A stretch of 64,000 nt of DNA from Batkoa obscura (GCA_030770535.1 JASVEC010000020.1:124001-188000), one strand, 5' to 3'; shown: positions 37,054 to 51,426, counted from the stretch's first letter. Made by a program: numbers and translations. The notes: generated from the letters alone by a model not told the origin.

Positions 37054-37297
37054 TTATATCAGTACTAAACGACAAGTTCTCCAACCATTGTACTTTAGAA
37101 CAGCTTGAAGTAGATGCTTTTCATTTTTTGATTTACATCTAACTTTTTCTAATATGAATTTAAGGGCTCCAGCTTTTACCTTAAATTCATTAAAAATTTT
37201 AACTCCAAACTAAAAACAATAAAAGACATTTTATTTAACTGCAAATTGGTCTACTCCAATTCGTTTATGTTGATTATAGAGTATGACTTTTGAATTA
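37054..37297 (-). pseudogene. Remnant of an unidentified protein gene
   Basis: A 51-codon open stretch at 37054-37209 on the minus strand encodes KIFNEFKVKAGALKFILEKV and LLQAVLKYNGWRTC up to a stop. A TTTTTAG acceptor precedes it. Further upstream (to 37297) is a second stretch, SKVILYNQHKRIGVDQFA. The protein-like composition and exon-like borders suggest the 3' end of a decayed gene. I do not recognise the family, and no intact start is visible. Chance ORFs cannot be excluded. Confidence 0.35.
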
Positions 37298-37737
37298 CTG
37301 GAAGGAAACAAGGTTATGTATGAGTAAACGTATTATATTAAATTATTCATATTTCAAATAAAAATATTACCCGCTAGACTATTATCACTTGACAGCTTAA
37401 AAAAAATTGACCCGATTGGTTAAAATTTCAAAATTTTCACTAAAAATTATAAAGAATATACTAAATTTTAAAGATACCTTTACCCGATAACCTGTCGTTA
37501 TGTAAACACTTAGTAAATTTTGCCCGCTTTTTGTTCTAATTTTAACGCTTTCAATTTATTGAAATTAAATCAAATACTACCAAATAGAGCTAGAGAACCA
37601 ATGGAGATAATGAAGAAATTCTATAGAACTACATTAGTAACCTAAAAAACAAGACCAATTATGAAAACTATCGATGACTTCAACATGTTGCATGGAATCC
37701 TAAGGACGGTAGTATTCTAAACAAACTAAATACATAC

Positions 37738-37746
37738 TATAAATAG
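37738..37746 (+). promoter_or_regulatory. TATA box of the first S28 peptidase gene
   Basis: TATAAATAG, about 50 bp before the ATG at 37795. Confidence 0.5.
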
Positions 37747-37794
37747 CGCACCCAGATGTCAAATCAACAACATTAAAACAAACACCATTCAATT

Positions 37795-39243
37795 ATGAAA
37801 TTACATTTGAATTTATTATTAGTAACTTATACTACAGCTTTTACTCACTTAACTTCATTGAGAGTTAACAATAATATGCTGAAGCAAGTTAATTCTAGAT
37901 CTTTAGCTGAAGAAGTTCCAGAAGTCCCAGAGCAGTGGTTTAATCAAACATTAACACATGATGGTGGCAAAGATAGTAAAATATATTGGCAACAAAGATA
38001 CTTTGTAAATGATCAATATTATAAGCCGGGGGGACCTGTATTTTTGTTTATAGGCGGAGAAGGAGAATTAGAAGGCTTATGGACTCAGTATTCACTTTTA
38101 ACTATATCTGCAAAGAAGTATCACGGAATCGTTTATGCCTTAGAACATCGATTCTATGGCAAGTCTTATCCTAAACCAGATTTATCAGTTGATAATTTAA
38201 AGTATTTGAGTGCTGACTTAGCTATCAAAGATCTAGTTTATTTTGCCAAAAACATCAAACTTCCTCAATCCAATAGTACGCGCTGTCAAAAAGAGAAAGC
38301 AAAATGGATCATCACTGGTGGAAGTTATCCGGGTAATTTAGCTGCTTGGGCACGTTTAAAGTACCAAGATATATTCTTTGGCGCTATAGCATCCTCTGCA
38401 CCAGTTGAAGTTAGAGAAAACTACTATGAATATGATCAAATAGTTCAAAAATCTTTAGCCAAAAATGGAGGCAAAGAATGTTTAATTTATCATATTGAAA
38501 ACTTTAATATTATTAATGAAGTACTGCTTAAAGGAAGTAGTCAAGAAAAGCAAGCTTTAAAGGACAAATTTTCTTGCAGTAAAGTTTCTGACGAGAATTT
38601 TGGTATTCCATTACTTTTCAACCTTTCTATAATGATTCAATATAATAACAATAAGGTACCAGGGAACGTTGGGGATTACTGCAAAGCCCTTAAGTTAAAT
38701 GGTACTCGTATTGAAAAGCTTGATGACTTTGCTAAAGCATTTAAAAAAAGTTTAGGAAATAAAACATGTGAGCTTTATACCGACGTAACTTCTCTAAAAG
38801 ATACTAAAAAACCATTACCACAGTCCTTTTTCCGTCAATGGATTTACCAAAGTTGCTTTGAGTTTGGCTATTGGTGGACAGCTCCTCCTGAAGGCCAAGA
38901 TTCTGTTCGTTCCCGTCTTTTGACGGTACCTTTTTTTAGAAAGTTTGCGTGCAAAGATGTGCTTGGAGATAAAGGGCCACAGATACCTAAACCTGACCAA
39001 TACAATCAAAAGTACCATGGGAAAAATATCAACGTTGATAGGCTTATGTTCGTGAATGGTGATCTTGATCCTTGGATGCCCTTATCAGTAATAAATTCAA
39101 CCAATAAACTCATGCCCTCTATTATGATTAAAGGGGCATCTCATGGTACTGATTTAACTATTCCTTTGCCAACAGATTCTAAAGAAGTTATCGAAGCTAA
39201 AGAAAAAGTCTTAGAGTTCGTTGATAGCCTTCTGGTCAAATAA
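37795..39243 (+). CDS. Secreted serine carboxypeptidase, family S28 (PRCP-like), copy 1
   Basis: Intronless, 482 aa. The N-terminal signal peptide is MKLHLNLLLVTYTTAFTHLT. The S28 hallmarks are QTLTHDGGKDSKIYWQQRYF, GGPVFLFIGGEGE, YALEHRFYGKSYP and the nucleophile motif GGSYPGN (Ser about residue 177). The charge-relay Asp is in NGDLDPW (about 425) and the His in GASHGTDL (about 450). S28 enzymes cleave after proline at protein ends and are secreted or lysosomal. Several Asn-x-Ser/Thr sites and paired Cys fit secretion. It is convergent with a second S28 gene, and both are the usual full length. Confidence 0.93.
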   Translation: MKLHLNLLLVTYTTAFTHLTSLRVNNNMLKQVNSRSLAEEVPEVPEQWFNQTLTHDGGKDSKIYWQQRYFVNDQYYKPGGPVFLFIGGEGELEGLWTQYSLLTISAKKYHGIVYALEHRFYGKSYPKPDLSVDNLKYLSADLAIKDLVYFAKNIKLPQSNSTRCQKEKAKWIITGGSYPGNLAAWARLKYQDIFFGAIASSAPVEVRENYYEYDQIVQKSLAKNGGKECLIYHIENFNIINEVLLKGSSQEKQALKDKFSCSKVSDENFGIPLLFNLSIMIQYNNNKVPGNVGDYCKALKLNGTRIEKLDDFAKAFKKSLGNKTCELYTDVTSLKDTKKPLPQSFFRQWIYQSCFEFGYWWTAPPEGQDSVRSRLLTVPFFRKFACKDVLGDKGPQIPKPDQYNQKYHGKNINVDRLMFVNGDLDPWMPLSVINSTNKLMPSIMIKGASHGTDLTIPLPTDSKEVIEAKEKVLEFVDSLLVK

Positions 39244-39445
39244 ATTTTATTTTCGATATACTTTTACTTTTATTTTTGGCACTATATAGCTCTTATTTTT
39301 AAATTGTCAATGCTCATGATGTACAAGATAAAAGTAATAAAATTATTAATAATATGTTGTGTAAAATTTAAAAAATTAATATTCATTAAAAAGGTTGCTT
39401 CTATTTTATTCAATGCTGAATAGTACAACTTTCTTCGTTTTAATA

Positions 39446-39543
39446 TGGGGATGATTTTTTTGGCCTCATTACTTTTTCCATTTTTAAGCGCTACTTAAAA
39501 GTGGAAAGATTGTTAGCAAAATTCTTAAAAGAATATATCCTCA
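39446..39543 (-). mobile_element. MITE family A, copy 13, between the S28 genes
   Basis: TGGGGATGATTTTTTTGG...GAATATATCCTCA, TA on both sides. It lies in the 408-bp gap between the convergent stops. Confidence 0.8.
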
Positions 39544-39651
39544 TACCTTTAAATCAAATTGGTCATGTAAATTTATTTCAATTATTAATAAAACAAAGCC
39601 AAACATTATAATCTTTATCAGAACTTTAAAATAAAAGAATATTTTAGGTCA

Positions 39652-41091
39652 CTAAGTACTTAGTTTCATCATATCTCTAATAAAACCAAGGATTTTATCC
39701 TTTGCTTCTGCGACATACTGCGTATCACTTGAGTCTGGGTAAGCAAGGTCAGCACAATGAGCGGCCCCTTCGATCACTATAGTGGGTATTTTATCCGTTG
39801 GATCAGTAATGGAAAGTGGTGTCCACGGGTCAAGCTCGCCATTAACGAATAACAACCTATCAGTTTGAATATTTTTGCCAAGGTATTTCCTATTAGTTTC
39901 ATCAATTTTTGGGCTCTTTGGGCCCTCAGGTCCAAAGATTCCACTGCAATAAGCTTCACGGTTAAAATCAACATCTAAGAGGCGGGATCTTGCTGCTGGA
40001 AAGTCTTTTGGTGGAGCAACTTGCCAGTAACCAAATTCATTACAAGACTGATATAGCCATTGTCGGCTAAATTCTTTGGGAGATGGTTGACGAGTGTTGT
40101 TGTAATATGAATAATTAGTAAAGGTTGTACATGAGCTGCTCCCAAGAGCATTTTTAAAACTCAAGGCAAAATCATTTAATTTTTCAGTCATTGTCCCATT
40201 TAAATAGAGTGTTTTACAATGCTTAGCAACTTTGAGGTTATTGTTATCATTATCTTGAACGAGGCCAGCAAAGTAGTTCAAGGCGGTTGCAAAATATCTA
40301 TTATCGACGTCAGCACAGGTGAATGACTCTTTCAAAGCATTAATCCTAATTTCATCGCCACTAAATAATATCTCATCGATAGCTTTAAAGTTTTCAAGGT
40401 AATAAGTTAGACACTCTTGTCCACCATTTTCACCCAGCGATCTTTGGACTTGCAAATCATATTCATAAAAATTTTCTTTTGCTTCAACTGGTGCAGATGA
40501 AGCAATAGCAGCATGAAAAATATCTGAGTGCTTCTTGCGTGCCCAGGCAGAAAGATTTCCAGGATAACTTCCACCATAAAGTATCCACTTTGTAGTAATA
40601 TCATTAGTCGTGGTATTTGATTGGGGTAATTGAATATTTTTAGCAAAGTAAGCTAAGTCATCAATAGCTAAATCTGAAGTAAGGTACTTTAAGCTATCAA
40701 GGGTTAAGTCAGATTTTGGATAGGATTTTCCATAAAATCGATGCTCTAGGGCATATACTACACCTTTGTGCTCTTCAGCAGCTTTAGATAAAAGCGAATT
40801 TTGAGCCCAGCTCCCAGATAACTCATTTTCACCACCTATAAAAAGAAAAGCAGGCCCGCCTGGTTGATAAAATTGGTCATTTATAAAATATCTTTGTTGC
40901 CAGGTTATATTGCTATCCGGGGTATCATCATGGGTTAAAATTTGATCAAACCAATATTCAGTTGTTTCTTCACCACTTCGAAATATTCTAAATTTGTTCA
41001 ACATTTCATCGTTTACCTTCAAGGAGCCGTAGTATGGCTCAGCCATTACGGAAACTAACATTATGGAGATTTGAAATATTTTGAAATTCAT
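39652..41091 (-). CDS. Secreted serine carboxypeptidase, family S28 (PRCP-like), copy 2
   Basis: Intronless, 479 aa, paralogue of the gene at 37.8 kb. Signal peptide MNFKIFQISIMLVSVMA. Motifs: QILTHDDTPDSNITWQQRYF, GGPAFLFIGGE, YALEHRFYGKSYP, GGSYPGNLSAWARKKH, NGELDPWTPL and the His motif GAAHCADLAYP. The nucleophile Ser, Asp and His are all present. The His region is the form usual in the family (AHC-DL), whereas copy 1 has SHGTDL. A TATA-like TATATAAGG lies about 30 bp upstream on the minus strand (41122-41130). A recent tandem inverted duplication followed by divergence is likely. Confidence 0.93.
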   Translation of the reverse strand: MNFKIFQISIMLVSVMAEPYYGSLKVNDEMLNKFRIFRSGEETTEYWFDQILTHDDTPDSNITWQQRYFINDQFYQPGGPAFLFIGGENELSGSWAQNSLLSKAAEEHKGVVYALEHRFYGKSYPKSDLTLDSLKYLTSDLAIDDLAYFAKNIQLPQSNTTTNDITTKWILYGGSYPGNLSAWARKKHSDIFHAAIASSAPVEAKENFYEYDLQVQRSLGENGGQECLTYYLENFKAIDEILFSGDEIRINALKESFTCADVDNRYFATALNYFAGLVQDNDNNNLKVAKHCKTLYLNGTMTEKLNDFALSFKNALGSSSCTTFTNYSYYNNTRQPSPKEFSRQWLYQSCNEFGYWQVAPPKDFPAARSRLLDVDFNREAYCSGIFGPEGPKSPKIDETNRKYLGKNIQTDRLLFVNGELDPWTPLSITDPTDKIPTIVIEGAAHCADLAYPDSSDTQYVAEAKDKILGFIRDMMKLST

Positions 41092-42331
41092 TTTAATTGT
41101 AAACTTAATTTCAAATGTCCACCTTATATACTTTTCTCACTGAATTATAAATAACTATCAACTTCCATTTTAGATTATTATAACAATATAGATTTTTTTA
41201 ATTTATTAAAGCCAAGTGGAATTTTAGTGCAATACAATAAAATACATTTAAACCAAATAATTTTAAAAAGAACGAATCCCTATTGGTTTTTCTAAGAGAT
41301 GGGTTCTTTTAAATTTTATTATCACTTTGTTTTATTTTAGTCATACAATTTTTTGTATAAATTTAGTAGTTTAAGTTTTAGAATACTAAAACGAACCAAA
41401 TGTTATAATCTTAATAAATCTAAAGTAAATATCAAAAAGACATAATTATACTAAAATGAGCCCTTTTATTTATATGCGAATTTTAAAATATGTCAGATTT
41501 ATTATTATTTTATTACAAACCACTAGTTAACAGCGCTTTAGACCTAAAAATTAAAGAACGTTGACGAGTAACCCACTACTTACAAAGGATAGAATTTCAA
41601 AACAAAGTAATCTTTTCATATGGATTATACTGATAGTTTAGAAGAAAAATAATGCAAATATCCATGGTAAACTATTAGCATAAAAGCGCTATTTCAAATA
41701 TTTAAACACTGAACTATAAGAACAAAGTTCACAAAGAAAAGAATACTTATAGATAAACTAAAAGAATTGAGTACACTAATAATTAGATATTTATTATATA
41801 ATTGATTAACTTCATACTTAAGCATCTAAAAATAGCCATCAATTAAAAGCTTATTAAGGCAAAATAAAGGTCAGATATTAAAATTTTTACTTTAAATTGT
41901 AATTTTCATATAATATTTACTTTTTTCAATATGTACATAAAAGTACTTATTCTAATTTATAATGTTGTCCATCTATTATATGGCCGAAATTTATATAAAC
42001 ATTTATCAACCATTAAAACAAAATTTCAGAGTAGTTAAAAGCCATGATTATCTTCAGATTGCTGTATCTTATCGATTGATATTATTATTTGAAAGTATTA
42101 AAATTTTACCTAATATGTTTGTTACTGAGCTATAATAAACTCTAAGGATCTAATTTGCTTTAAAAAAATAAAACAAGTTCTTTTAGATAAAATACAAAAT
42201 ATTCAAATGCCTTCAATGTTTACTATTGGAGTTAGTTAAGTGGATGAACATTAACTTTGAAAAACTTTTACTTTGTATTTTCAATGGCCTAAATACACCT
42301 TCTTTAAAAAAGTGTAGCTCAAATACAATAT
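41092..42331. other. gene-free stretch
   Basis: About 1.2 kb of AT-rich DNA. The start holds the promoter of S28 copy 2. Nothing else recognised. Confidence 0.5.
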
Positions 42332-42391
42332 AGATGCATTTTTTAAAATTTTTATTAATATTATTCTATTCAAATAGTGCTTAAAAATGAA
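42332..42391 (+). mobile_element. MITE family A, partial copy
   Basis: Worn fragment with the family core (TTCTATTCAAATAGTGCTTA). It abuts the next copy, which points the other way. Confidence 0.55.
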
Positions 42392-42397
42392 AAGAGA

Positions 42398-42495
42398 TGG
42401 GAATGTTTTTTTTGATTTCATTATTTTTCTATTTTTTAAGTATTATTTGAACGTAAATTATTAGTAAAATTCTTAAACACAAAAATACGTCGCCA
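42398..42495 (-). mobile_element. MITE family A, copy 14
   Basis: TGGGAATGTTTTTTTTGATTTC...AAAATACGTCGCCA, followed by TA. Confidence 0.78.
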
Positions 42496-42855
42496 TACAG
42501 TAATTAGTTGACAAGTCATAGAAAAAGGATATTAAGACTTCTATTATATCAAACAGATTTCATCCTTCAATAATAAAAGGTATCTCGAAGTTTCAGGGGA
42601 TCAAATACATGAAGTAACTTAAAGTATAAATAAATTATAAATCGAGGCTATCTACTGTATTATATCTAGTTGGTGGTGATATAATAATTTTAAATGTAGA
42701 GCTCAATTTCCAAACTCTTGTTATTAAATTATATTTAAATGATAATACAATAAGATTTCCATGACTAAAAGGAAAACCAATATCCATTCTGAGGTGCATA
42801 TAATGTTATACTTTATTAAAATTTTATTTATCAAATACTAGCTCTACTAAATATA
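42496..42855. other. gene-free stretch
   Basis: 360 bp of AT-rich DNA before the stop of the trypsin gene. Nothing recognised. Confidence 0.5.
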
Positions 42856-43764
42856 TTATCTTCTTGCAGGAATTGGGTTAGGTTTTAATTTTCCATTCAT
42901 AACTTTTTGAATCCAACCATAATATCTTGCTACGCGAGTATAAACCTAAAAAATAATTAATATGTTAAAATATAGAATGTAATAATATTACTGCGGGCGT
43001 ATTTGGCTCAGCACATGCGATACCATTGGAGGTAATCCCAATTAATAATGGTTTGTCATTGACATAACTAAATAATGGACCTCCAGAGTCACCTCTACAA
43101 GTATCTTTACCACCTTGTTTAAAACCAGCACATATTTGAGTTTTAACAACAGTGTAATTTAGCTTTTGTTTATAAACCCCAACACAGTTATTTCTGCTAG
43201 CTAATGGTAACCATACTTCTTGTAATTCATCAGTGTTAGCACCAAGTGGTTTGGTGGCACCCCAGCCTAAAGCAGTAACTCTCATCCCTTCTCTATGATA
43301 TAATTGGTCATCTATACGAACATTATTACGTCTTTTGCTTTTATTATCGAATTGCATGATAGCAACTAAAAAACATTATAAATAAAAATAAAAATAACAA
43401 TTAAAATAATATTACTATCATTGTATAAAGCATCCCTATCAAAATCAGTTGGTACCCAACGTTTGAGAACTTTGTAAGCTTTTCCATTCTCTTCTTCAAT
43501 ACTTTTAGCTAAATTGTGACGATGTAATTGAACTTCAAAAGTATCTAAAGGAGCAATTAATCCACCTGCACAATGAGCAGCGGTAATGATCATATCATCT
43601 CTTATTAATGTAGCACCACAAAAATATTCGCCATAACGGAAGATGGTAGCCATCCAAGGATATTTAAATTCGGGTTCAACGGGGAAGCCATTTATAATTC
43701 TACTATCTTGGGCTAAAACGATAGCAGAGAAAAAAAATAAAGGATTGATTATATTAGTTAGCAT
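42856..43764 (-). CDS. Secreted trypsin-like serine protease (S1), three exons
   Basis: Exons are 43416-43764, 42992-43375 and 42856-42945; about 273 aa. I start at the Met at 43764, which gives the signal peptide MLTNIINPLFFFSAIVLAQ; upstream codons in frame would bury it. DSR|IINGFPVEPEFKYPW has the activation site after Arg. The triad is His (TAAHC), Asp (YNDIAIMQF, across intron 1) and Ser (CRGDSGGP). The Asp six residues before that Ser predicts cleavage after Arg/Lys. Cys pairs are kept. The tail reads TRVARYYGWIQKVM. Such trypsins occur in insect-associated and other fungi, where they digest host or environmental protein. TATATAATA on the minus strand lies about 48 bp upstream. Confidence 0.94.
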
Positions 43765-45110
43765 ATTAGTTTTTATAATAAATTTGAAGTTGTGGTTGAA
43801 GGGCTTTCGTTTATTATATACTATTTTTAGTTCGAAATTGTTCATAGACCCGATTTTTTTATGATCGAAGATAAGCCAATTATTTATCTTATCATTCATG
43901 AACTTAATTTTTAGGGTAATCATAAGAACTGTTCTTTAAAAACGATATTATTTATTACAAAAAAGACAATACTAATTTATTGATAGCAATTTTAATAAGG
44001 ATATTATTATAAATAAAAGGAGCTATCGTTTATATAATTATCTGGTTAGATATAAAAAATTTCTAATAATAAATTATAATAAATTTAGTATCAGTATTAT
44101 AATAGTCATTACTATGATCAATAGTATAAATTAATTGCTAAACTATATCTAAATGATAAAATTTAAAATTTTGTAGTTTAATAGAATAAAACAATAATCA
44201 GTAGGTATTCTACTTACTTTTTACTTTATTTTTAAAATTGCTTTTGATTTGCTTTTGTTTGCTTCTTACATAACAGATCATGTCATTTATTCGTTTAATT
44301 AAATTAAATCATTAGTTATTATTTAGTGTTTATCCTTATTATATATAAAATTGAGTTTGAATTAAGCAAACTACGTTTTTTTAGCCTTTGCTATGTTATA
44401 TTAGTTATAATTTTGCAAATACTCACAGTAACTAAAACACTGTGTAGTTATAAAAAGTTTAGTTTTGAAAAGTGGTTTAAATGTCTTAATTTAAAAAGAT
44501 ATTTCCAATGATTGGTGTTTTAATATGATTTTTTAAGTCTAATAACCCTTGTATTCTTATGACAAAATGAATTATAACTCCAACAAGATTCAAAAAAGGG
44601 TATATGAGTTTCACCTCACTTTTTGAGTTCTGTTATACTGTGCCTTGTAGTATAAATATAACTAGCTATAATGTCTATTACAAGTATCATATTAGATAAA
44701 TTAGAGCTATAGTAACAGGTTTATAAATAAAAAAAGTTATCTTTTAAGTATTATAATATAATAGCTATTTTATAAAAAAAACCTTTAAAAGATATAAAAT
44801 TGATAAAATTATGCTCTTATAATAATCCGAAAATTTAGGTAATTTACCAAACAAAGTAAACATGGTGATTTTTTTATTAAGTTCTAGCAAAAATTGCTTA
44901 TCAAAAAAGTTAAGCTAATGGCATGTAATTCAATATACAACAATTAACACCATTCAAAAATAAGGATGTTAAAAAAGTAAGCTAATAATACATATACTAA
45001 TATATAGTAACAGCAATATGCAAAAATTAGTAAGTGTTATAAATAAAATAGTTAGCAATTGAAGAGTCAAAAAGGTATATAAAAAAGGGTAATAAGAATA
45101 CACTAAAAAA
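43765..45110. other. gene-free stretch
   Basis: About 1.35 kb of AT-rich DNA between the trypsin promoter and the 3' end of the demethylase gene. No repeat or remnant seen. Confidence 0.5.
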
Positions 45111-47333
<2,223 letters not shown>

Positions 47334-48647
47334 TTTCGTTATGTTGTGTCCAGTTTAAATATAAAGATTATATAAATTATAAACTCTCTTTTTAAAAAAA
47401 ATGGCAAAAATAATAAAAGTTTGGCTTTTTCTGTTGCTAACTTTTATTCATTTCTAATTTAACTGAAATTTAAACCTAAAATTCATTTTAATTAATTGGG
47501 TAGGTATGTAGATTTAATCTTTTCTAGAAAATTACCAAGCATAATTTTGAAAATACTTAAAACCAAGCATTTTGCCTTTAAAATAAAAAAAATTAATTTT
47601 CTTAACTTTGTCAAATCAAATTTTTCTAAACTGTATATCTTGCATTTTATTGGTCGAGCTTTTAGTAAATGTCTTATTTTCAATAAATTTATTATATCAG
47701 ATAAACTATCTACTCATCAGATAAAATATAAAACAAAATAATAATAACAACAATAAAATTATGATTCAACTATTAATTTATTATTTACAACTTCATTTAC
47801 TTTATATTTATAAATTGACTTCGGCTAGTCAGCAAATTAGTTGATTGATGAGACTGAATTCTGAAAGCCTAAAGATTTTAGCTAACAAACACTAACTTAA
47901 AGATACTTAAAAAGCAAAATAAAACAAACTATAATAACATATATATTTTTATTAATAAAATAAAAACGATATTTATAGTTTTTTCATTGTAGTTTTTTTT
48001 ACTTTATAAACTGGATGATTTTATTTTAAAAAAAATAGTGGATGAAATGGCTTTAAGATTACTGAAAAAGAAAAATGTAGCAATATTTTTAATAAGTCAA
48101 AAAATAAACTTAGACTAAACTAATAATAATATTTTGAAATATCATATAAAACATTAACATTAAAACACATAAATAAGAAAAATTCAATTACAAGGGATAA
48201 AATATTGGAGATCTAGTAGATATAACATTACCTTGATTCATACTATAACAATAGAACCATAATAAATTATATCTCAGGTCTTTCTTTAACCCTTTCAGTT
48301 ATATTGTCAGCTCAGGATATATTTAACTCAGTATTAATAAAAATGTCCAGTAGTTTATTTTTTAGTTGAAAGGAAAAAGTGACAAAGTTAAAAACTGAAG
48401 ACCAGTAACCAAATTAATACTAAAGCCAATTAATAAACATAATCAATCATCTTTTCATTAGCTTAACATGCTGATTCAGCTTACCATTTATATCTAAAAA
48501 ACAAAACTTTATTAGGTTGTCTATGAAAGTCAATAAAAGATTATCAAAGGGCTAAAATAATGTTAATTCCGTAAAGCTAGATGTATTTATTTTGTAAAAA
48601 AACAATCTCACTAGAAGCAGCCTCCTTTATCTTGGCTTTTTAAAAAA

Positions 48648-48747
48648 TGGGGATGTGTTTTTGTGTTTAAGAATTTACTAACAAATTTTCCGCTTAAATA
48701 ACGCTTAAAAAGTGGAAAAAATAATGAAGTCAAAAAAAACACTCCCA
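48648..48747 (+). mobile_element. MITE family A, copy 15 (near-consensus)
   Basis: TGGGGATGTGTTTTTGTG...AAAAAAAACACTCCCA. The core TTTTCCGCTTAAATAACGC is intact. Confidence 0.82.
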
Positions 48748-48991
48748 AATAGTTGTGGTTATTCTGATTATGTCCTTTTAAAGCATAATTGTATCAATTT
48801 TATTGATTTCATAAAAACCAAAAAACAATAATAGAGATAATTATTATATCTTTAAAACCAACTATTAATACTATTACTTAATAAAAAATAATAAAACAAT
48901 TTAAAAACAAAAATGTTATATCAAGTTTCTAATCAAAATAGAGGAAATAACTTAACTCATTAATTTGTAATTTTTTAGATTTAATAAAATA

Positions 48992-49092
48992 TGGGAGTGT
49001 TTTTTTTGACTTCATTATTTTTTCCATTTTTTAAGCGCTATTTGAGTGGAAAATTTGTTGGTAAAATTCTTAAATACAAAAATACATCCCCA
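48992..49092 (-). mobile_element. MITE family A, copy 16 (near-consensus)
   Basis: TGGGAGTGTTTTTTTTGACTTC...AAAAATACATCCCCA followed by TA. Near-perfect reverse complement of copy 2. Confidence 0.85.
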
Positions 49093-50321
49093 TATACATA
49101 ATTCCAAATTCAAATATCTACTATTTAATTTTAATGTAATATTTCAAATAATTAATAGACATTGTATTAAGCCATAACTTGTTTTGATTGAAACACCTAA
49201 AAAATACCACCCCAAAGAGTGAAAGTACATATAATACTACTTGAAAATCATCCTTGAAGTGGATTGGAGATTGATGTTATAATAGCTTATAAAATCATAA
49301 AAATAAATAAAGCTTAAGTGCTGAGCTAACTTTCATTGAGCTGTTAGTAGCTATTATTTAAATGACATTTCCATTTAAATAATCAAGTTTTTGAACTAAA
49401 GTGAAAATATTGTTAGGTTTAATCAGTATTAAAATTAATGATAATACACAGTTGAAACAATTATATATTTAAAAAATCAAATCAAAATTTAAAACTAGCG
49501 AATAAGTCTATATTCGAGAAAACTGACTTTTCAAATAAAAAATTAGAAGTTGTAACATTAAGGAAAATTTTAAGAGGAGTGTATTTTCTGATAAAAAAAT
49601 TCCTGCTTTTTCTATTTTTTTCTACTTTTTCAGAAGGAATCGGACATTTATTTTTTTTAATAATTATATATATTGGTAAGTTCAAAAGTTCAGTTAAAAT
49701 TAGAGCTAATATTTTATATTTTTTGTCCATTTTCTATGGAGTGTAAAATTTTTGAAATTTTTTTAGATAAATACTAAACATTCCCCATATGAATAATTTT
49801 AATTAAGCAAAAAAGCAGCAGCTAATTTCATAGCATCTTGTGCTTAATTCCCAATTTTTGCTAAAAATCTAATTGATTAAAAGTTGAACTTTTAAACAAT
49901 CCATATGAAATAATAAATTGCATTTTTATTCACATACATTTGGTAAAAGATTTTGCACAAATCCAGATACTGATATTTAGGCCTTTAAAAAGCAGACTCT
50001 CTAAAAATAAATATTATTAATAGTTGTATTAAATGAATCAGAATAGATGTTTATTTGATGAAAAAACAGAAAGTCATATTTAATTAGTTGAATTTCAATT
50101 AAAATGATAAAATTTGTTTAAGAAGCCTAATAATCAAGGCATAATTAACTCAAAATCTATAATAATAGAATTAGAGAAAAAATCAAAGTATACCCAACTT
50201 ATAAATAGTTAATTTAATCAAAATATTAGCTATACTTACTATTTATATAATTAAATTTTAATTTTAATTTTAATTTAGAGTTGTTAAGCAATTTGCTTAT
50301 TAATATGATAAAGTATAAAGT

Positions 50322-50783
50322 GTGAAATCTGGTGCTCAGTGATTGGAGTCAAAGGTAGCTATTGCCTGGTTGACTATGCTGTAAGTTGAAAAGTCTTAGT
50401 TTGTGTGACTGAAATAGACTTGAATTATGAATGATAACATGTAATAGGCTACAGACTATATAAGACAAATAGAATAGACGATAATAATGTAAAATCTATA
50501 TAAAATACTATTAAGAAAACTTAGTGGCTTTATTAAATGTACAAGATATCAAGGAATAACTCAGTTAAAAAGCCTCAAGTTGCTATGTTCTAAAATATCC
50601 TTTATACTTCGACAAGTACAAATATTAAAGTGAGAAGATATTATCCTTTGGAATGGAATTAGAAATTCTTATAGCAAACCAAAGTAAGAGCATGGGATTG
50701 ATTGTCTTCGAGCTTGAAAACACAACAACTTAAGTGATTATTATGATATAATTAATCATGAAGCTGAAAAGCGATATTTCGCA
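50322..50783 (+). mobile_element. Solo LTR, copy C
   Basis: About 460 bp, GTGAAATCTGGTGCTCAG to GATATTTCGCA, opposite in orientation to copies A and B. It keeps the CTATATAAGACAAATAG promoter-like stretch. It is more diverged from A and B than they are from each other, and I see no clear target duplication, so it is older. Confidence 0.7.
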
Positions 50784-51370
50784 AAAAAAAGAGTATTAAA
50801 GAATATAAACAAATTACTTTAACATTATATAACCTAAAAAATTAAAACCTTTTGAAGATGAAAAGTATTTACATTATATTGAATTGGCTATCATAGACTA
50901 ATATGTTCTTATATAATTTGGTGGTTTATGGAATAAACATTATTGTCTATTTATGGCTTTATTAACAGGTACTTTTGCAAAAAATTGACTAATTTGGGTT
51001 GATGATAAAAGCAAAAAAAGTATACTAAAAAGCAGTTGTAAAAATTTAAGCTTTTAATACAATACGCTTTGAGTTTTCAATTACAACCAAAGCCTTCTGT
51101 AGCTAATATTATAAGTATATTATAATATTATATCATAAGCATAGATAGTATCGGTAAAAATAATAATGTTAGAATACCAAATAAGCATTTGAATAATAGC
51201 TATATAATAACACTAAATATAAATATAAATATTAAGTTGTCTAATATACATTTTTATTTTATTTTAATATTTAAATTATATTTTTTAAATAAAAGCGATT
51301 TACAGCTGCTAGAATTTTAACTTAATTTATAATAACTCATAATTGATTATTTAATTTTTATATTTTATTA

Positions 51371-51426
51371 TAATTTAATCAATTTTTATATTTTTAGATA
51401 ATTTAATCAATTTTTATATTTTTAGA
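51371..51426. repeat. 28-bp direct tandem repeat
   Basis: Two identical 28-bp units (TAATTTAATCAATTTTTA...TTAGA) at 51371-51398 and 51399-51426, followed by the start of a third. Confidence 0.75.

Noticed and set aside
47492-47741. Overlapping ORFs on both strands upstream of the demethylase gene
   Set aside because: Both are low-complexity Lys/Phe/Ile products of AT-rich DNA with no conserved motif.
49482-49730. 82-codon minus-strand ORF in the 7-kb gap
   Set aside because: Lys/Asn/Ile/Phe-rich with no signal, domain or neighbouring exon; consistent with chance in AT-rich DNA.
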